In this document: piece after piece, positions 11,431-25,400 of the stretch
Position numbering within the stretch: position 1 is the first letter of the stretch
How the letters are laid out: every line of letters starts with the position of its first letter
DNA from: Rhynchonema sp. JSB1_4
Lineage: Eukaryota > Nematoda > Chromadorea > Monhysterida > Xyalidae
DNA length: 64,000 nt
Assembly: GCA_030248065.1 (NCBI GenBank)
Contig: JASAMV010006842.1
Coordinates: 1 to 64,000 of the forward strand
Direction: 5' to 3'
Made by a program: the position numbers and the translations under genes
Notes under the pieces: model-generated
The model's database searches: none
Seen by the model: the letters and a program-made list of their open reading frames with translations, nothing else
What the model was told of the DNA's origin: nothing

Positions 11431-13646
11431 ATTGCGACAGCACGCTGTAAACAAGTTCAGGATATGTAGTTGACGGTCTTGTGACTGATTTTATGCACAA
11501 CGCGTTTTCACAGTAAAATATACACTGTAACCTAAGAATCTCCAATTAGTTAGTTCGAAGCAATTAAATGATACTTATTTAACTATGGGCAACCAGTGTG
11601 ACTGCTTTACAGAACAAGTGGGACTCAGTAACGAACAATGCCATTAAAGTTCTGGTTTTTGGAGTTTTCGTAAGTGCCAAACTGTCAATAAAACACGCGT
11701 TTACTTTGCAGCGCTATAATTGCATTAGCAACTTTTAGAAAGTTTTTTGAGGCGGCAGTCGAGTATCATGCCGGCCGCCTGCTGCCTGTATCCATGTAAT
11801 TTTTCTCTCACCGACTCTGCATCTACTGTACATCCGTGCCAAAGTCATAAAGGCGTAGGCATGCAGTTGCTGTTACAACAGTATGTGGAAGATTGTTTTT
11901 CATGGCAGACACTGAGTCTTGAGTTTCGTTCTCAAAGGGCAGTAATGTATGACCGCTTCCTTACGGCATTACGGCAGCTGCTTTGTTTTTGTTGCAAGTT
12001 AGATGATGCTTCAATCGTTCACGCTTGTAGAGATCTTGGCCGCTCCTTTGTGCCACGGATCTGTGCTGGCGCGACACAAACAACAACTCCGCTGATATTT
12101 TGAAAATGAAAACACACGTTACACTAAATCTTTGTGTCAGTTTGCAACCGTATATTTACAAATTACACTTCTTGATGCCCCGAAATTCTGATTCCGGCAC
12201 CAACCCGGAGGGGGTGGGTGGGAGGAACCTGTGGCTGTGTATAGGCAGCAAACAGAACGCTTCATCTTTTCCTATTCGTCTGTTTTTACATGTGTAATTT
12301 CAAGCCAGCAAAAATTCCTTGCTCTGCAGTCGTCCAGATGCAGTGGATAAAGTTGATATTCAGGAACACAAAAATCACTTTGTGAACGGCATTTTGTCGT
12401 TCGATATCAATGTGCCTGTTGCATCGCGTGCGTGAATGCATCTCTCTCAATACCACACCTGGTTTCGTTGATGTGGTGGTGAAGATCAGTACAACTCGGA
12501 TATTGAGCAGTACCGAGTATACGAACCCTTTCCGTTGCGCTCTAACTGAGTATTGAGTCCAAAGCCATCTTAGGCGGCTGTTAGCAGGCAATATGTAGAT
12601 CTGTGGCTGGGTGTCAGGGTTGGTTGAAGCAATAACCCATCACAAAGTTGGCAAGTTTACACGGCACTTCGTCTGGTAAATATAGGTGACTGGCATATGT
12701 ACGTGCCTTAGGTATTTAACAGACATACGTCGTGTGGGACAGCAACTTGGGATATTTGCTGGGTTTTGACCATCATCATAGATGTTAAAGAATAATAGTC
12801 CAGGAGTTCGGGGCCCCTTCATTCTCAGAATTCTTTTATCCGGTTTACTCTGCTAAGGAAACACATCTCAAATTACAACCGTTGTATTTCACAGAAACTG
12901 CTCGCACGGCTGTGGTTTCGCACCTTTTTTGTTTAGAAGCGTTGTGATTATTCCACAGCTGTTCATATGCTACACATACTGGCTCTTCGTTCATCCATAA
13001 AAGAACTACCTCTCATCAATGAAAAATAGAAGCAGTGGACAGTTCATTGTGGTCATTGACTCAATCTCTCAAAAATGGCATTTTACAAAACTGTTGTTGT
13101 GTGTGACCAACGAAGCGCGTTGGAGTATGATGTACTTCTTCAGTGAACGTGGATGGGCTTGTTTTCCCACAAGCTCATTGAGTAGTGCACTTCACCTTGT
13201 CTCCACAGGTAACAGTGCTAGTTTACGCAGCCGGGGACTACACTATTTGATGAGGCGTGTAGTGTGTCTATTTGTCTAACGGCTTGTGAGCATTATATTA
13301 GCTGCGGCAATTGTAGTAGCTCTGGAGGTGGCCGGTTATGTAGGCCAGGTATGTATCGGTTTAGCTAAGTAGCAGAATCTAGATGCACACACACATAGAT
13401 AGTCGGGCTCTCTTCCTGTTGCCTAGCGGTGTATGTAGGTCGGGTCGGACCCTGTACCCGTTATGCTATCAGTTCGCCGCCAGTATACAACTTTGTATGC
13501 ATACTCTGTGTATGTACATGTCGCATTGCTGCTGCTGCAGCTAGAAAGCCATCGAGCCATTCCTTCGAACACACGCACAAGTGTCCTGTGTCGGCTGCTG
13601 CTGATGCTGGCTTCCATTCCTTGTGTGTGTGTGTGTGTGTGCTTAA
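11431..13646. other. No gene supported
   Basis: About 2.2 kb without conserved frames. Ends in a (TG)n microsatellite at 13624-13641 beside the foldback element. A 118-codon open frame at 11747-12103 has no recognisable similarity. Confidence 0.45.
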
Positions 13647-15388
13647 AGGGTCTCCGCCATATATATGCGACCGAAACCAATCTCAATGAGACTTGGCACC
13701 GTAAGTGGGCTTAGTCCAAAACACTCACGGCCAAGAAAATTTTTTCCCATATCAGCTCCCTGTCTGAGCCTGGAGGGCTAAAAGGTAAAAAATTTTGACC
13801 CTACCTCAGCACCTTAAAATTAAAATATCGATCTGTTTCGCATATTCTTTGTGTGCAGTTTGTTCACAAATTTTTCATAAACGCCTTGGGTCTAATTTAG
13901 AACCATATTCACTTTTTTGGCACTACCACAGCTCGCGCTATTTTGCCAAAACCACGGAAATTTTCGAAAAAAATTTTTCCGTTGTATTTTCCGGTCACAT
14001 AGAAAGCACACAGAGCTTTTATATAAAGTAGGCAAGAAAGCCCGTATATCATGCTATTCAGGCGATCAATGACTAATTTTCCACCGCTGATAAGTTTCGA
14101 CAAAAGCTCGCTCAACTGTGGTGAACCTCAACTTTTTTGCCATTTTCTGTGGATCCCAAGCACACTTCTATCTCATATTTTCCTATTTTAGTAACAATGT
14201 ACCGAGGTGATATATAGCACGCTAGATAGTAAAAATAAGTTGTTGTTAATTATGTGCAAATCTAGGTTGGTCCAGCTGCATCCTTGGAGGTACGAGCAAT
14301 AAATGAGTTTTACACAAAATTCATAATTTTAGCAAATTTTCGCTTCCGTCATATGTTTAGCCTACCTACGTTTGTGACGGATTTGTGGCCTTTGCTGTCC
14401 GATGAAGCCCCAACGTTGTTGTTGTTTATCGATCAAAATCCAAAATTCTAGTTCTAACGTATCCTGAGAAAAATCATGTTAAGTGAAGGCACCGCAGACG
14501 CTGGTCCTGTTGTAAGCCCGGTTGTAGTTCCAAGTCCAACGCATGGACCTCAATTAACACGATTTTTCTCAAGATACGTTAGAGCTATAATTTTGAATTT
14601 TGATCGATAAACAACAATAACGTTTGGGCTTCATCGGACAGCAAAAGCCACAATTCCTCCCCAAATGTAGATAGGCTAAAAATATGACGGAAGTGAAAAT
14701 TTGCTAAAATTATGAATTTTGTGAAAATTCATTTATTGCTCGTACCTCCAAGGATGCAGCTGGACCAACCTAGATTTGCACATAATTAACAACAATTATA
14801 TTTTTACTATCTAGCGTGCCATATATCACCTCGGTACATTGTTACTAAAATAGGAAAATATGAGATAGAAGTGTGCTTGGGATCCACAGAAAATGGGAAA
14901 AAAGTTGAGGTTCACCACAGTTGAGCGAGCTTTTGTCGAAACTTATCAGCGGTGGAAAATTAGTCATTGATCGCCTGAATAGCATAATATACGGGCTTTC
15001 TTGCCTACTTTATATAAAAACTCTGTGTGCTTTCTATGTGACCGGAAAATACAACGGAAAACTTTTTTTCGAAAATTTCCGTGGTTTTGGCAAAATAGCG
15101 CGAGCTGTGGTAGTGCCAAAAAGTGAATATGGCTCTAAATTAGACCCAAGGCGTTTATAAAAAATTTGTGAACAAACTGCACACAAAGAATATGCGAAAC
15201 AGATCGATATTTTAATTTCAAGGTGCTGAGGTAGGGTCAAAATTTTTTACCTTTTAGCCCTCCTGGCTCAGACAGGGAGCTGATATGGGGAAAAATTTTC
15301 TTGGCCGTGAGTGTTTTGGACCAAGCCCACTTACGGTGCCAAGTTTCATTGAGATTGGTTTCGGTCGCGTATATATGGCGGAGCCCCT
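13647..15388. mobile_element. Giant foldback element, TTAA target site
   Basis: Arms of about 840 bp (13647-14486 and 14554-15388) are near-perfect inverted copies around a loop of about 65 bp. Ends read AGGG(G/T)CTCCGCCATATATA and lie directly inside TTAA on both sides (13643-13646, 15389-15392), as for piggyBac-type insertion. Every frame in one arm is mirrored in the other, so none is taken as coding. Confidence 0.85.
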
Positions 15389-15392
15389 TTAA

Positions 15393-16099
15393 TGCTCTTC
15401 AAATTTTGTGTGTGTCTGTGTTCCCTTGTTTTCACGTCAGCCTGTGCTGGTGTTGGTGAACCAGTTGGCCTTATCGATGGCTATTTGTAGCAGATGTGGT
15501 ACTGCCACAATTATGTATTGTTTTTACCATTTGATGGTGCTTGGTTGTGCAGTGCAACGCACCAACCGGCCTCAACATGCTATTCTGTTGTCACGGTCGT
15601 GTGAAAATTTTATCGCTTTATGCACCTCTGTTATCGCCATTATCGGCGTCTCACGTTTTCATGTTTTATGGACTGTCGCTTCTCTTGCCTCTAAACTGTT
15701 TGGGGCCTCAACTGTTTTTACAACACATACATACAGTACGCGTAACTAAACTGGTATAATAGTTGACTTTTGCGACAGGTTTGTTTTGTTTAAGATAAGT
15801 TGTTTTGATGACACGTATTTAAGAGTTTTATGTCATTGAGCGCATCATTTTTACAGGTCAAACCAAGCACATTTATTCTACTGGTGTCACCACCACCACC
15901 AGTGTCAACATGCTCAAATCTTTCCGACACCAAGTGGACCAGACTTTATTTCTGGCTCATTGAGCCAATTGCGGTCGTTTTTTTAACTGCGTTTTCTTTC
16001 ATCAGGCACCGCAGCATCGACTATAACTGAATTCAGTCAGACAGGAAGCGAGGCACAGGGAGCTGTTGTGTGGACGATTCACATAACTAACCTGACGAT
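15393..16099. other. Upstream region of CLUH
   Basis: No repeat or gene recognised. It contains the presumed CLUH promoter-proximal DNA. Confidence 0.4.
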
Positions 16100-16107
16100 T
16101 ATAAAAG
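16100..16107 (+). promoter_or_regulatory. Candidate TATA box of CLUH
   Basis: TATAAAAG lies 239 nt upstream of the first CLUH ATG, with no better TATA match nearer. Transcription would start near 16130 and give a 5' UTR of about 215 nt. Inferred from spacing and consensus only. Confidence 0.4.
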
Positions 16108-16220
16108 TTCATTCAAGTATACACAAGAAGGTCAGCAACTGTGCTGTCGCCGTCGTTGTCTTGGAAATTCGTTGACGGACGGAGTCGAAGTGAATCGTTG
16201 ACATCGCCGTTTCAACGTCA

Positions 16221-16415
16221 TTGAAAACCACCGATACCTCCTCCAATAAACAGTCAACCAGCAGGAAAAAAACAGCAGTAAACAACAACAATAAACTCGA
16301 CCACTGCAATCGCGACAGGCCGAGGTCAACGACGAGCGGAGGATCATGTGCGAGGAGCACCACATCGCGCCACCGACCAGTGGCCAGAAACACCACAACA
16401 ACAGTGACCAAGTGA
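16221..16415 (+). other. Upstream ORF overlapping the CLUH start
   Basis: ATG at 16221 opens a 64-codon Thr/Ser/Asn-rich frame in the predicted 5' leader. It overlaps the first CLUH ATG (16346) in another frame. Its TGA (16413-16415) overlaps by one base the second in-frame CLUH ATG at 16415 (TGATG), a geometry that would permit stop-restart initiation. No homology recognised; relevant only if transcription starts upstream of 16221. Confidence 0.35.
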
Positions 16416-19400
16416 TGACCGGTGACATTTCGATGGACACACCCGTGCAGACAGCGGCGTCCGCTGTGCCGCCACTATCGCCAACGGTCAGTGCGCATTC
16501 CCATCAGGTTGGCCTTGTTCAGTCGTTGTGGTGTCAGAGGTCGCAATCGGGACGGGTATATGGCCCGCCCGGCCCGGCCCGATCCCCCAGTCGCTGGCCC
16601 GGCCTGGCCCGAGTTAGCTAAAGCTCAGCGCGCTCCGAATGTGTTGAGTCAGATTTTTTACCCGATTTTTGTCATAATCAGTGTTGGAGGTGGGGGGGGG
16701 GGTTTGGGGGGGGTAGCCCCCCCCAGTACAGTAGGTATCCCCCCCCTCGCCTGGTACAGTAGGTATCCCCCCCGATGTTTGGCATGGTACAGTAGGTATC
16801 CCCCCGATTTTCACCCCGGTACAGTAGGTATCCCCCCCGATTTTGCCTCAAAAGTGCCAATTTTAGACCAAAATGGCCAAAATTAGTGTAAAATCAGTGG
16901 TTTTTACCTCAAATTACCCCAAATTCGCGCGCTGCGCGCGCAAATACTACGTTTTCACACGATTCCACACATAATAAACACATAAAAAATTTTCACCCCA
17001 AAACCTAACCCCCCCCCCAACCCCCCCCCCCCCAAACCCCCCCCTGGGTACATACCGTAAAAACCTAAATAGAAGGGGGGGGGGGGCTCTATTAACTCAC
17101 TGACCCCATTTTGGGGGGGCTCTATTACGGGGGGGGGGGCTCTATTCCGGGGGGGGCCTCTATTAATTCACTGACCCGAACCTGAAAAATTGTTCCCAGA
17201 AATACCCCCCAAAAACCCCTAAAAATGGGTTTAAAAGGATGTTTTTTCGCTTGTAATCGCATTTATTCGTGTCCATTCGTCAATTAGAGGCATATTATGT
17301 GCTCTGAACGAACAACAAACGTGCATAAATGTACCTGTACACCACTATCAAGCCTTAATACACTACAGTATAGGGGATGTTACTTAGGGGGGGCTCTATT
17401 CCGGGGGGGGGCCTCTATTAATTCACTGACCCCTTTTTGGGGGGGCTGTATTACGGGGGGGCTCTATTCCGGGGGGGCTGTATTTAGGTTTTTACGGTAA
17501 CCCCCCCCCAGGCCATCGGCTCTGGTACAGTAGGTATCCCCCCCTCTCCGAGCGCGGTACAGTAGGTATCCCCCCCTCCAGAGTACCTCCAACACTGGTC
17601 ATAATTATTGCGATTTTTCTGAACATAAGTTTTGTTATTGCTTTCAATGAAAAAGTTGTCAGATATACAAGTACTGACTGATCTTTACTTGCCGAATCCA
17701 TCAGAAATTTTAGTATTTGTGGCAAAAAGTCCCTATTTTTCAGTAAAATAATTCACTTCAGGAGCTTCGGGCCGGGCCCGATCCTCCAGGAAGAAATTTC
17801 AGTGGGGAGTCACTGCTGTGTAGTTCCTGGGGGGAAGGGGGACCCCCTAAGGTACACTAATTTCCCCGACCAAGGCACACCAGTACACTAATTTCCCCTC
17901 CGGGTACACTAATTTCCCCAATTTTTGCCTAAAATGGCCATTTTTAGGCTTAAAATTGGCATTTTTAGGCCTAAAATGTCTGATTTTAGGTCAATTTCTC
18001 TAAAGTCGCCAAAATACCCTTTTTATGAAGAACTTTTTCCAAAAAGGGGTAAAAATAGGTCAAATTTTCGACCTCAAAAAAGTGACTTTTTCCTGATATT
18101 GGGTCTTCCCCCCTTCCCCCAGGGAGGTACACTAATTTCCCCTCGAAAAAGTAGGGAGGTACACTAATTTCCCCGCCGGACCAGGAACTACACTGAGTCA
18201 CTGTACCATGTACTTTCGCGGGAAGGCAATTTTTATGCATAAATCGCGCGAAGCGCCCAAATTTCTGCACTTTTTGGTCGATTTTGGCCTTTTTTAGCCA
18301 TTTTGGATCAAAAAGAAGGGCGCTTTTGGGATTGGGGTGATGGTGCTATTTGGGAAAAGCTGGGGGAGAAAGAAAGCATACCAGACAGGCAATGCTGTGG
18401 CTGGGGGCACTGTAGTGGCTGGGGGGGGGACCCCCCCCCAATCCCGAGGGGAAGGATACCTAAACGAGCCGACCCCAAAGGGTCTCTCGAGTAAGCAGAT
18501 TTATGGTTTTCAAAGGCAAAAATAGGTGTTTTTCGACCTCGGGACCCCCAAAAATCGCGCGCTCCGCGCGCAAACAGCCAAAAATGTTAATTTTAGGCCA
18601 ATTTTCGGCAAAAATGTCAAAAAATACCCATTTTTAGGCCAATTTTGCAGTAAAATTGCATGCAAAAAACGGCTTTTTTTCGCCTTTTGACGGACCATAG
18701 GGGTATCTTGGGTAGCCTCTGGGGGGTATCTCGAATAAGTCCGAAACCTTCCCCCCCTAGGGTATCTTGGGTCGATTGGCCTGCCACCACACTGGCTGGG
18801 GGTGTACGCAAAATACGAAGTACCGGATACTAGGGGTAACCACCAGCTCCCATTAACGACACCACTGTCTTGAGCTTTGAGGTGAAAATCTTTATCTCTT
18901 TTTGTCATTTTTTGAAAAAATCCAATCAAAAAATTGGTGTTTTGACAATTTTTTTTAACATATATCTAAATCTAAATATCAGCTGTTTTGGCATGAAAGT
19001 GCTTGTTTTAGGCGTGTGTGGAATGATTTCAGCGCACCTGGAAAACACATTCGAAAATAAAATAATTGCCTGAAAAAATTTCCGATTTTTTGTGAGAAGA
19101 AAGTTTTTTTTGCAAATATGATGGCAGCACAGCAAGCGATCCAAAAATCAACTTGCCAGACTGAAATTTCACTTGTCAGTTGCAAATACAGTATACTCTG
19201 ACAATTCTTTTGGGAGGAACTTTTCAAACGCGTTGCCTGATCCGTAAAGCGCATGATGCGTGCACTGGCTATAGCGGTCACGTGACAGGTGTAGCCAGTG
19301 CACGCATAACGAGCTTTACGGATCAGGCAACGCGGGTGAAAAGTTTCTCCCAAAAGAATTGCTGGAGTATACCTACTGTTCAATCGCATTAATTTGCAGG

Positions 19401-22400
19401 TGGCGGGCAGCAGCACTGCGACGTCGTCGAATCGAGACGATACCGAGATGAGTCCGTCGTTAAGCAGCGATTCGGGTCGCGAATCCACCGCGAGCACACC
19501 AGAGACCAAATCGCCGCACGAAACGCGATCAGCTACGCCTCATGGTTGGATAATTAGTAAAAAATTTAATATTATTGTTGTCTTGTTCATTTAGGTGTTT
19601 TGTCAGCTTTTTAACGCGAGGTAAAAGCAGCATTTGCTTGCTAGTTCGGGCACATCTGAGGACATTTTGAGTTTTTAGCAGATGCTGCGCACTTCCGTTT
19701 ACGATCAAGATGCAGTGTTAGCCGACTGTCTGTTGCACACCCTGACCAAATTTCCCTTGTTGGCGATGTTTACGAGCCTTTGTGTTGTGTCGTTTGGCTA
19801 GATTCGGGCTTCTGACATTCGAAAGAAAACCGAATGCTTTTTTTTCGGATTATTGTCGTTATGTGATTTTTTCACATGAAAATGAGTGCTTTTTGGTTGG
19901 TTGTCCAGTCCAGCGACTATTGCACTTTTGGTCCGGCAGCAAACTGAAACGTTGTGCACTTGTGCCTTCCCATCCATCTAATATCCCAGATGCCTAGATT
20001 GGCTTGGCTGGCTGGTTGACTGGCATTTGTATTTTTTCGGATTACACGATTCTGCACAACAACACGGTGGTGGTGGGGCACAAGCCTAAAGTGCAGCGTG
20101 CGTACGTAAGCACAAACAGCACTCGAGCGTAAAGTGCAACACGGCCATAATATGCTGGGCCAAAGCGCGCACTGGCTGTTTGTGCGCATCAACGTCGATC
20201 CGGGCGCGGGCTTACACTTTCGCGTGATTTATTAGCGCGACGTATTCGGATTTTTTTCGCGTATCAAACATTCGATCAGTTCGAGGGCGGTTCAGAAAGA
20301 ATTTCCAAATAGAAAATTCACGAAAAGATTTTCAAATACACCATGTGAAAATCTCTGGCCAAACCCCAAGCACGAGACCGGCCAAGACCAAGGTTGAAGC
20401 GCACCAAGGGTCACCACTGTGTGCGCTCTAGTACACACCCGTTAACACACTTGAACTTTGCTGCCGTTTTTTGCGGCTTATATGCTTTGCTTCTTAAGCT
20501 GTTGTGAGCTGGCGTGTTCGGTGACGGCTGCTTACTGCCGTGGCAAGATATAGGGTCGTTTTGCTGGCTGGCTGTTCAGTTGAACTATGAAGATGCTGTG
20601 TCTTTCTCAAGTTTTTTTTCGAACTTGAGGCATTCCATCGGGGATAAGCTGCGAAATAACGGGGTACTCTGCCGCTGTGTTTCAAACATGTTTCCGCTTT
20701 GCCGAAAAATAAATGGGCCACATGAAACCGACATACGTTCCTCCGGAATGTGTTGTTGTTGTTTTCGGCGGAAGACTTTGGTGTGGAATTTTTGCGGTCG
20801 GATTTATTTCTGTGGTCCTAAGATTGTATGATGAGGCGGGGGGCGTTTGGTTCCTTTGTTTTATGGAAAGGTATGAATGATGGGGAGCTGTTTGGAATTG
20901 GAACATGCGCGTATTGTACATCCATGATCCATATATGTATATATAACTTGGTATATGAAAACTGTAGCATGTCCATGACGTGATACAAGACAACTCTGGT
21001 AAACATGTGGTGCTATGGCTTGAAAAATGGCCACTCCGGCGGCGGAAATAAAGCACAAAAGCTCACAATTTGCGTAGAGTGTTGTCAACAACATGCAAGT
21101 TATTCGTCACGTTTTTCTTTCAGGCGCATGTCAGGATGATTCGGCGATGGAAACATCAAGCACCCAGACGCCGTCGGTCAACGTCACCCAGTGCGACGAG
21201 AAGGACACGATCGAACCGACCAGTGAGCACACAACAACCACAACAACGGTCACGACCGGCACCAGCACTTGTGACCAGAATTATCGCGTCAAAATCATCG
21301 CGCCCGGAGCTGATCCGTTTGAACTGCTGGTTGGTCTTAATGATCAGTTAAACATAAAACTTGGTGATCGGATCTGTGTCTGGCATCAGTTTTTGCGCTG
21401 CTCTAAGTTAGTGTCATCCGCAATAATGCAAACTGACCTGCGTAATCGAGGCGGATTACAGATCCGATCATCAAGTTTGACACTACACATCGGTGTGGGC
21501 TTTACTGGATGCGGTTCTCCAGCGTGTTGAAATGTTTCATTTATCCGAATTTTCCATTCAAAAATGTTCTACGCTTTCTGTAAACATTGAAACGCAATCA
21601 ATTCAGATCCGATTCGAGTCTATTCAAAATCGTCGCATTCAACCTCGAGCGAATACGACGGCAAATTGTTCTGTGAACAGAAATTGAGTGCCCTTTCCAA
21701 ATCAGGTAAACGGTGGCGAACTAGTGCAAGAGCTGCATCAAGTGTTACTGGATCGCGAGGCTACGTGTCATCGGACGTGCTTCAGTCTGCAGCTGGATGG
21801 CATCGCATTGGATCATTTTACGGAATGGAAAAATATCGACGGTATCAAGGATAATGTCACCATCAAAGTGGTCGAAGGTACAAAATAGGCGCTTGACTAG
21901 TTTTTTTTTGAAGTTTCGTTTGTTAGGGGTTGCGTTGTTATTGCATCATCTCGTCTGGTTTCACACAAACGACGCAGAACCGCAGGCGGAAACGCGGTGC
22001 TTTTTTCCACTAAAACACGGAATATTGCATTCATTGATGTACCGATAAGAAGTAATGCACTGGTTATTTTATGCCAGTGGCTTGCCAAGAGAGAACTAAC
22101 CATCAGTAAATAGCGCGGCGCGCACCGTTTCACAAGCTGTGTGTTGCACACACGACGTGCATGTTGTCGAGCATCAAGCAGTTTGTTCACTCGCCTTCCC
22201 TTATCAGCTGCTTTTATTGATTAAATTCCATTGCTTGAAAAGGTTGTTAGTGAATGGTTAGGACGGAATCTGCATTGCAAATACATAATATTGTCCGACA
22301 TTAATCTGCTGGTGAGCTGCAACCCAATGGAATTCGCGTGACTTTTCTTCGTGCGGCGGCCTCATGTCCTTCTCTAGGATATTCAGCCACGGGCCGAATA

Positions 22401-25400
22401 ATGGTCCTGAACAAGCACATAAATGTGAAACCTCGGAGTTCAATGATAAAGGTCTCGTGCGACAATGTTGAGCTTGTCTCCAGCAAATGTTTTTTAAGCT
22501 CCAGGCGTGATTTTAGACTGACACTTAGGGTTACTTTTGGGTTGACCTTTGGCGAACTTACCAAACTTACCCAAAGCCACTGTTAGGCGCGAGTTTAACT
22601 AACGCACATGTTATCATTACATTATCGCAGTGTTTTTCTTTACTAAACTTAGATGCCGTGGCACAAAAACTTGAAATCTGGCACCTAGATATTTTTTGAG
22701 TTTAGGTGTCAGTGGCACCCAAAATCCCAGGTGCCAGAACGCCTTCCTACCACCTATAAGTCGGAGAGACTTAGCTGCCGTGGCACCTGCATCTCATTTG
22801 AAAAGCCTGCATTACCGATTGATTATCAATGAAACATCGCTTGATCATCAGGTCACGTGATTTCAGAGCCGTACACCCTGCGCGAGGCCCGCATCCATTT
22901 GCGTCATGTGCGTGACCTGATGCGATCGTTGGACACCGCCGATGCGTATAACGGACAGGACGGGGCATCGTTGTCCTATTCGGCCACGATCGCTGCTGCT
23001 CCGGCTTCAGGTGCTAGACACTTCATTCTTTGGTCAATTTGGGTCCGGGACTGTGTCACTGCTTCCCCGTGGAGTTTTTTAAAGCCTCTCCACTTGTCGT
23101 GTCTGTCTTGAAGCAATTTTAGACCATATTTGCCCAAATGTACCCCATTTTAACAGGCAACCGGCATTTGGCCTGGAAAAATATTAAAAAAAACGTTTAG
23201 TTTCAGTAAATATATTTTCCGGGAAAAATTGCAACCACAATTGCATTTATGAATTCGAATTCGACCGATGTTTCGTAGCAGAGCGCCGTCTTCGCGACCG
23301 TCATCTTCATGGTGCCATCGACTGTACGCCACCAGACTGTGTCCTGCCGGGCAGCAAAGAGCGGCCATTGTCGATGCTGCATCCGGCCAACAAGGACCTA
23401 CAACCGCAGCTGCAATGTGTCAAGTATCTGGTTGTGAGTGGCTGGAATCCTCCGCAGGGAAATCGAAAGTTGAAAGGTCGGAGAGAGGCGTGTTTTTTTA
23501 GTTTGTTGGTGTGGTTTTGATTGACACCAGTGTGCTTCTGGGGGGGGGAGGGGGCCCCCTCGGGTACGCTATCTCCCACTCAGGTGGTACGCTATCCCCC
23601 TATCTCCCCCTCCCGGGTACACTATTTCCCCCATTTTTTGCCTAAAATGGCCATAATGCACCACTGTCCCGCCCCAACAAGAACCACCATTGTTGCAGGC
23701 GACGTGCTGTATCTGGTTGTGAACACGCTCGAAAGTCGTCGCTATCACATCACGTGTTCGACGCGCGGCTTTTTCGTCAACCAATCAACGAGCGAGGAGT
23801 TCAACCCGAAGCCGACCAATCAGAAATCCATCTATCACAGTCTCATCGATCTGCTCAGTCATGTTCGTGTGTCTTTTTATTATTTATTATTGTGTTTTTC
23901 GATTTTTCGAAAGTTCGATGACACGTTCTGGTATTTGACGTCCGTGTAAATCTCGGAATTAGCCCGACGCTTTTTGCTGTTTTTCAGCTAAGTCCGCTAT
24001 TCAAGCGCAATTTCTCGACCATACAGAAGAAACGCAGTCAACGACAAATATTCGAACGCCTGCCAACACCATATCAGGTGAAATATGCTTGTGCTATGTA
24101 TTTTTCGTCGCAAACTTCAAGGAATCCACATTTTTTTAAACAATTCGTTATGTCAGTAAACCCGGAATGTACCACATATGCGACAAAAATATGGAACTTT
24201 TGTGTTTCAGATTTACACTTGGACTGTGCCGCAAACCGAGCCGATTCTTGACCATATTCGTGCTGAGGATGGCACACAATCGCACAGACTGGGTGAGTGT
24301 ACTTGGCAAAATAAGTGTTTTTTGTCCAAAGTTCTTGTCATATACGCTGCTGGCATTTTCAGGCGACTTTGTTTACACTCTGGTTATTGTTGAAAACAGG
24401 CCGAAGCGGGCAAAACTTACTGCTGTTACGTTGTTGTACCCCAGGTACCCCCTCTCCTAGCCACCACTGGTGCAAAATGAGCTGAGTCATATGTTGCGAT
24501 TTCATTGATTCTGCATTTTCGATCAGCATAAAAGCTACAGGGAAACAAGATTTAGCTGGTCGAAAATAAAGACCCACTAAAATCGCAAGATATGACCCAA
24601 CCCATTTTGCCCCCCCCCGACCAAACCCGACCCGATCCGACGGTGCCAGCAAAGTGCATCCATCGCACCAAAACAACACAATTTGCAGGACTCGAAGATC
24701 ACATTCCGGGTCAGACGCGTGACTGGAACGAGGAGCTACAGACCACGCACGAACTGCCGCGCAAAACGCTCGCCGAACGGTTGACACGCGAACGCGCCAT
24801 TTTCAAAGTGAGCGCCAATGGAAATCGGAAATATATTGTTTTTTTCTTACTTTTTCATCTTTTGTTCAACTTTCAATGTGGCAAATTCTTACTGCTTCTG
24901 TTCAATGTTCGTGCTGCTTTTGGGCTGACTGTGACACATGTCTGACTCAAACCATCATGAGAGTTAATAAGAAGGCCTCTCTGCCAGTGGCGGATTCAGG
25001 TTTTTGCCAAGGGAGGGACCAAATCCAAAAAGTCATTTTCATCTAGTGCTTGTTTAGATTTCGATCTACACCAAATATCATACAAACTGTGACAATGCGC
25101 GCGCTTCGCGCGCGAAATTTTGGCACATTTTACACGTACGAAAGCCAAATTTTACTGAAAATGGGTGTATCGGACGCTCGAAGCGCGCGATTTTGGACTT
25201 TTGAAGTGTATCAGAGTGAAAATCCTACGATTTAGGCGTCTTTTAGCCTTCTTCCTTCCGAAACGTCAGGGGCTAAATGGACCAAAGGGGGGCATGCAGT
25301 GGTGTCGTTGAGAAATCGAAATTTTCCCATACCCAGCCCAATTTTCGGGAAATTTCCCATACATACCCCCAAAAATCAAAAATTTCCCATACCAGGGGGG

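Larger units (their letters stand above)
16529..17787. mobile_element. CGGGCC-type element, outermost of a three-level nest
   Basis: CGGGACGGG and CGGCCCGGCCCGAT blocks at the left and CGGGCCGGGCCCGATCC at the right enclose 16679-17597. Ends less exact than in the 5851-6576 copy; limits approximate. Confidence 0.5.
16346..21329 (+). other. CLUH: CLUH exons 1-3: low-complexity N-terminus
   Basis: Residues 1 to about 150. Exon 1 gives a His/Gln/Pro-rich start, exon 2 a Ser/Thr-rich acidic stretch, and exon 3 a run of threonines before the first conserved block ([16 protein letters not shown]). CLU N-termini are not conserved between phyla, so initiation cannot be fixed by homology. Exon 1 to 2 joins in phase 0 and exon 2 to 3 splits a Gly codon. 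Confidence 0.85.

Noticed and set aside
14921..15160. 79-codon frame, repeated at 13909-14115 on the other strand
   Set aside because: Mirror frames created by the foldback arms; no independent support for coding.
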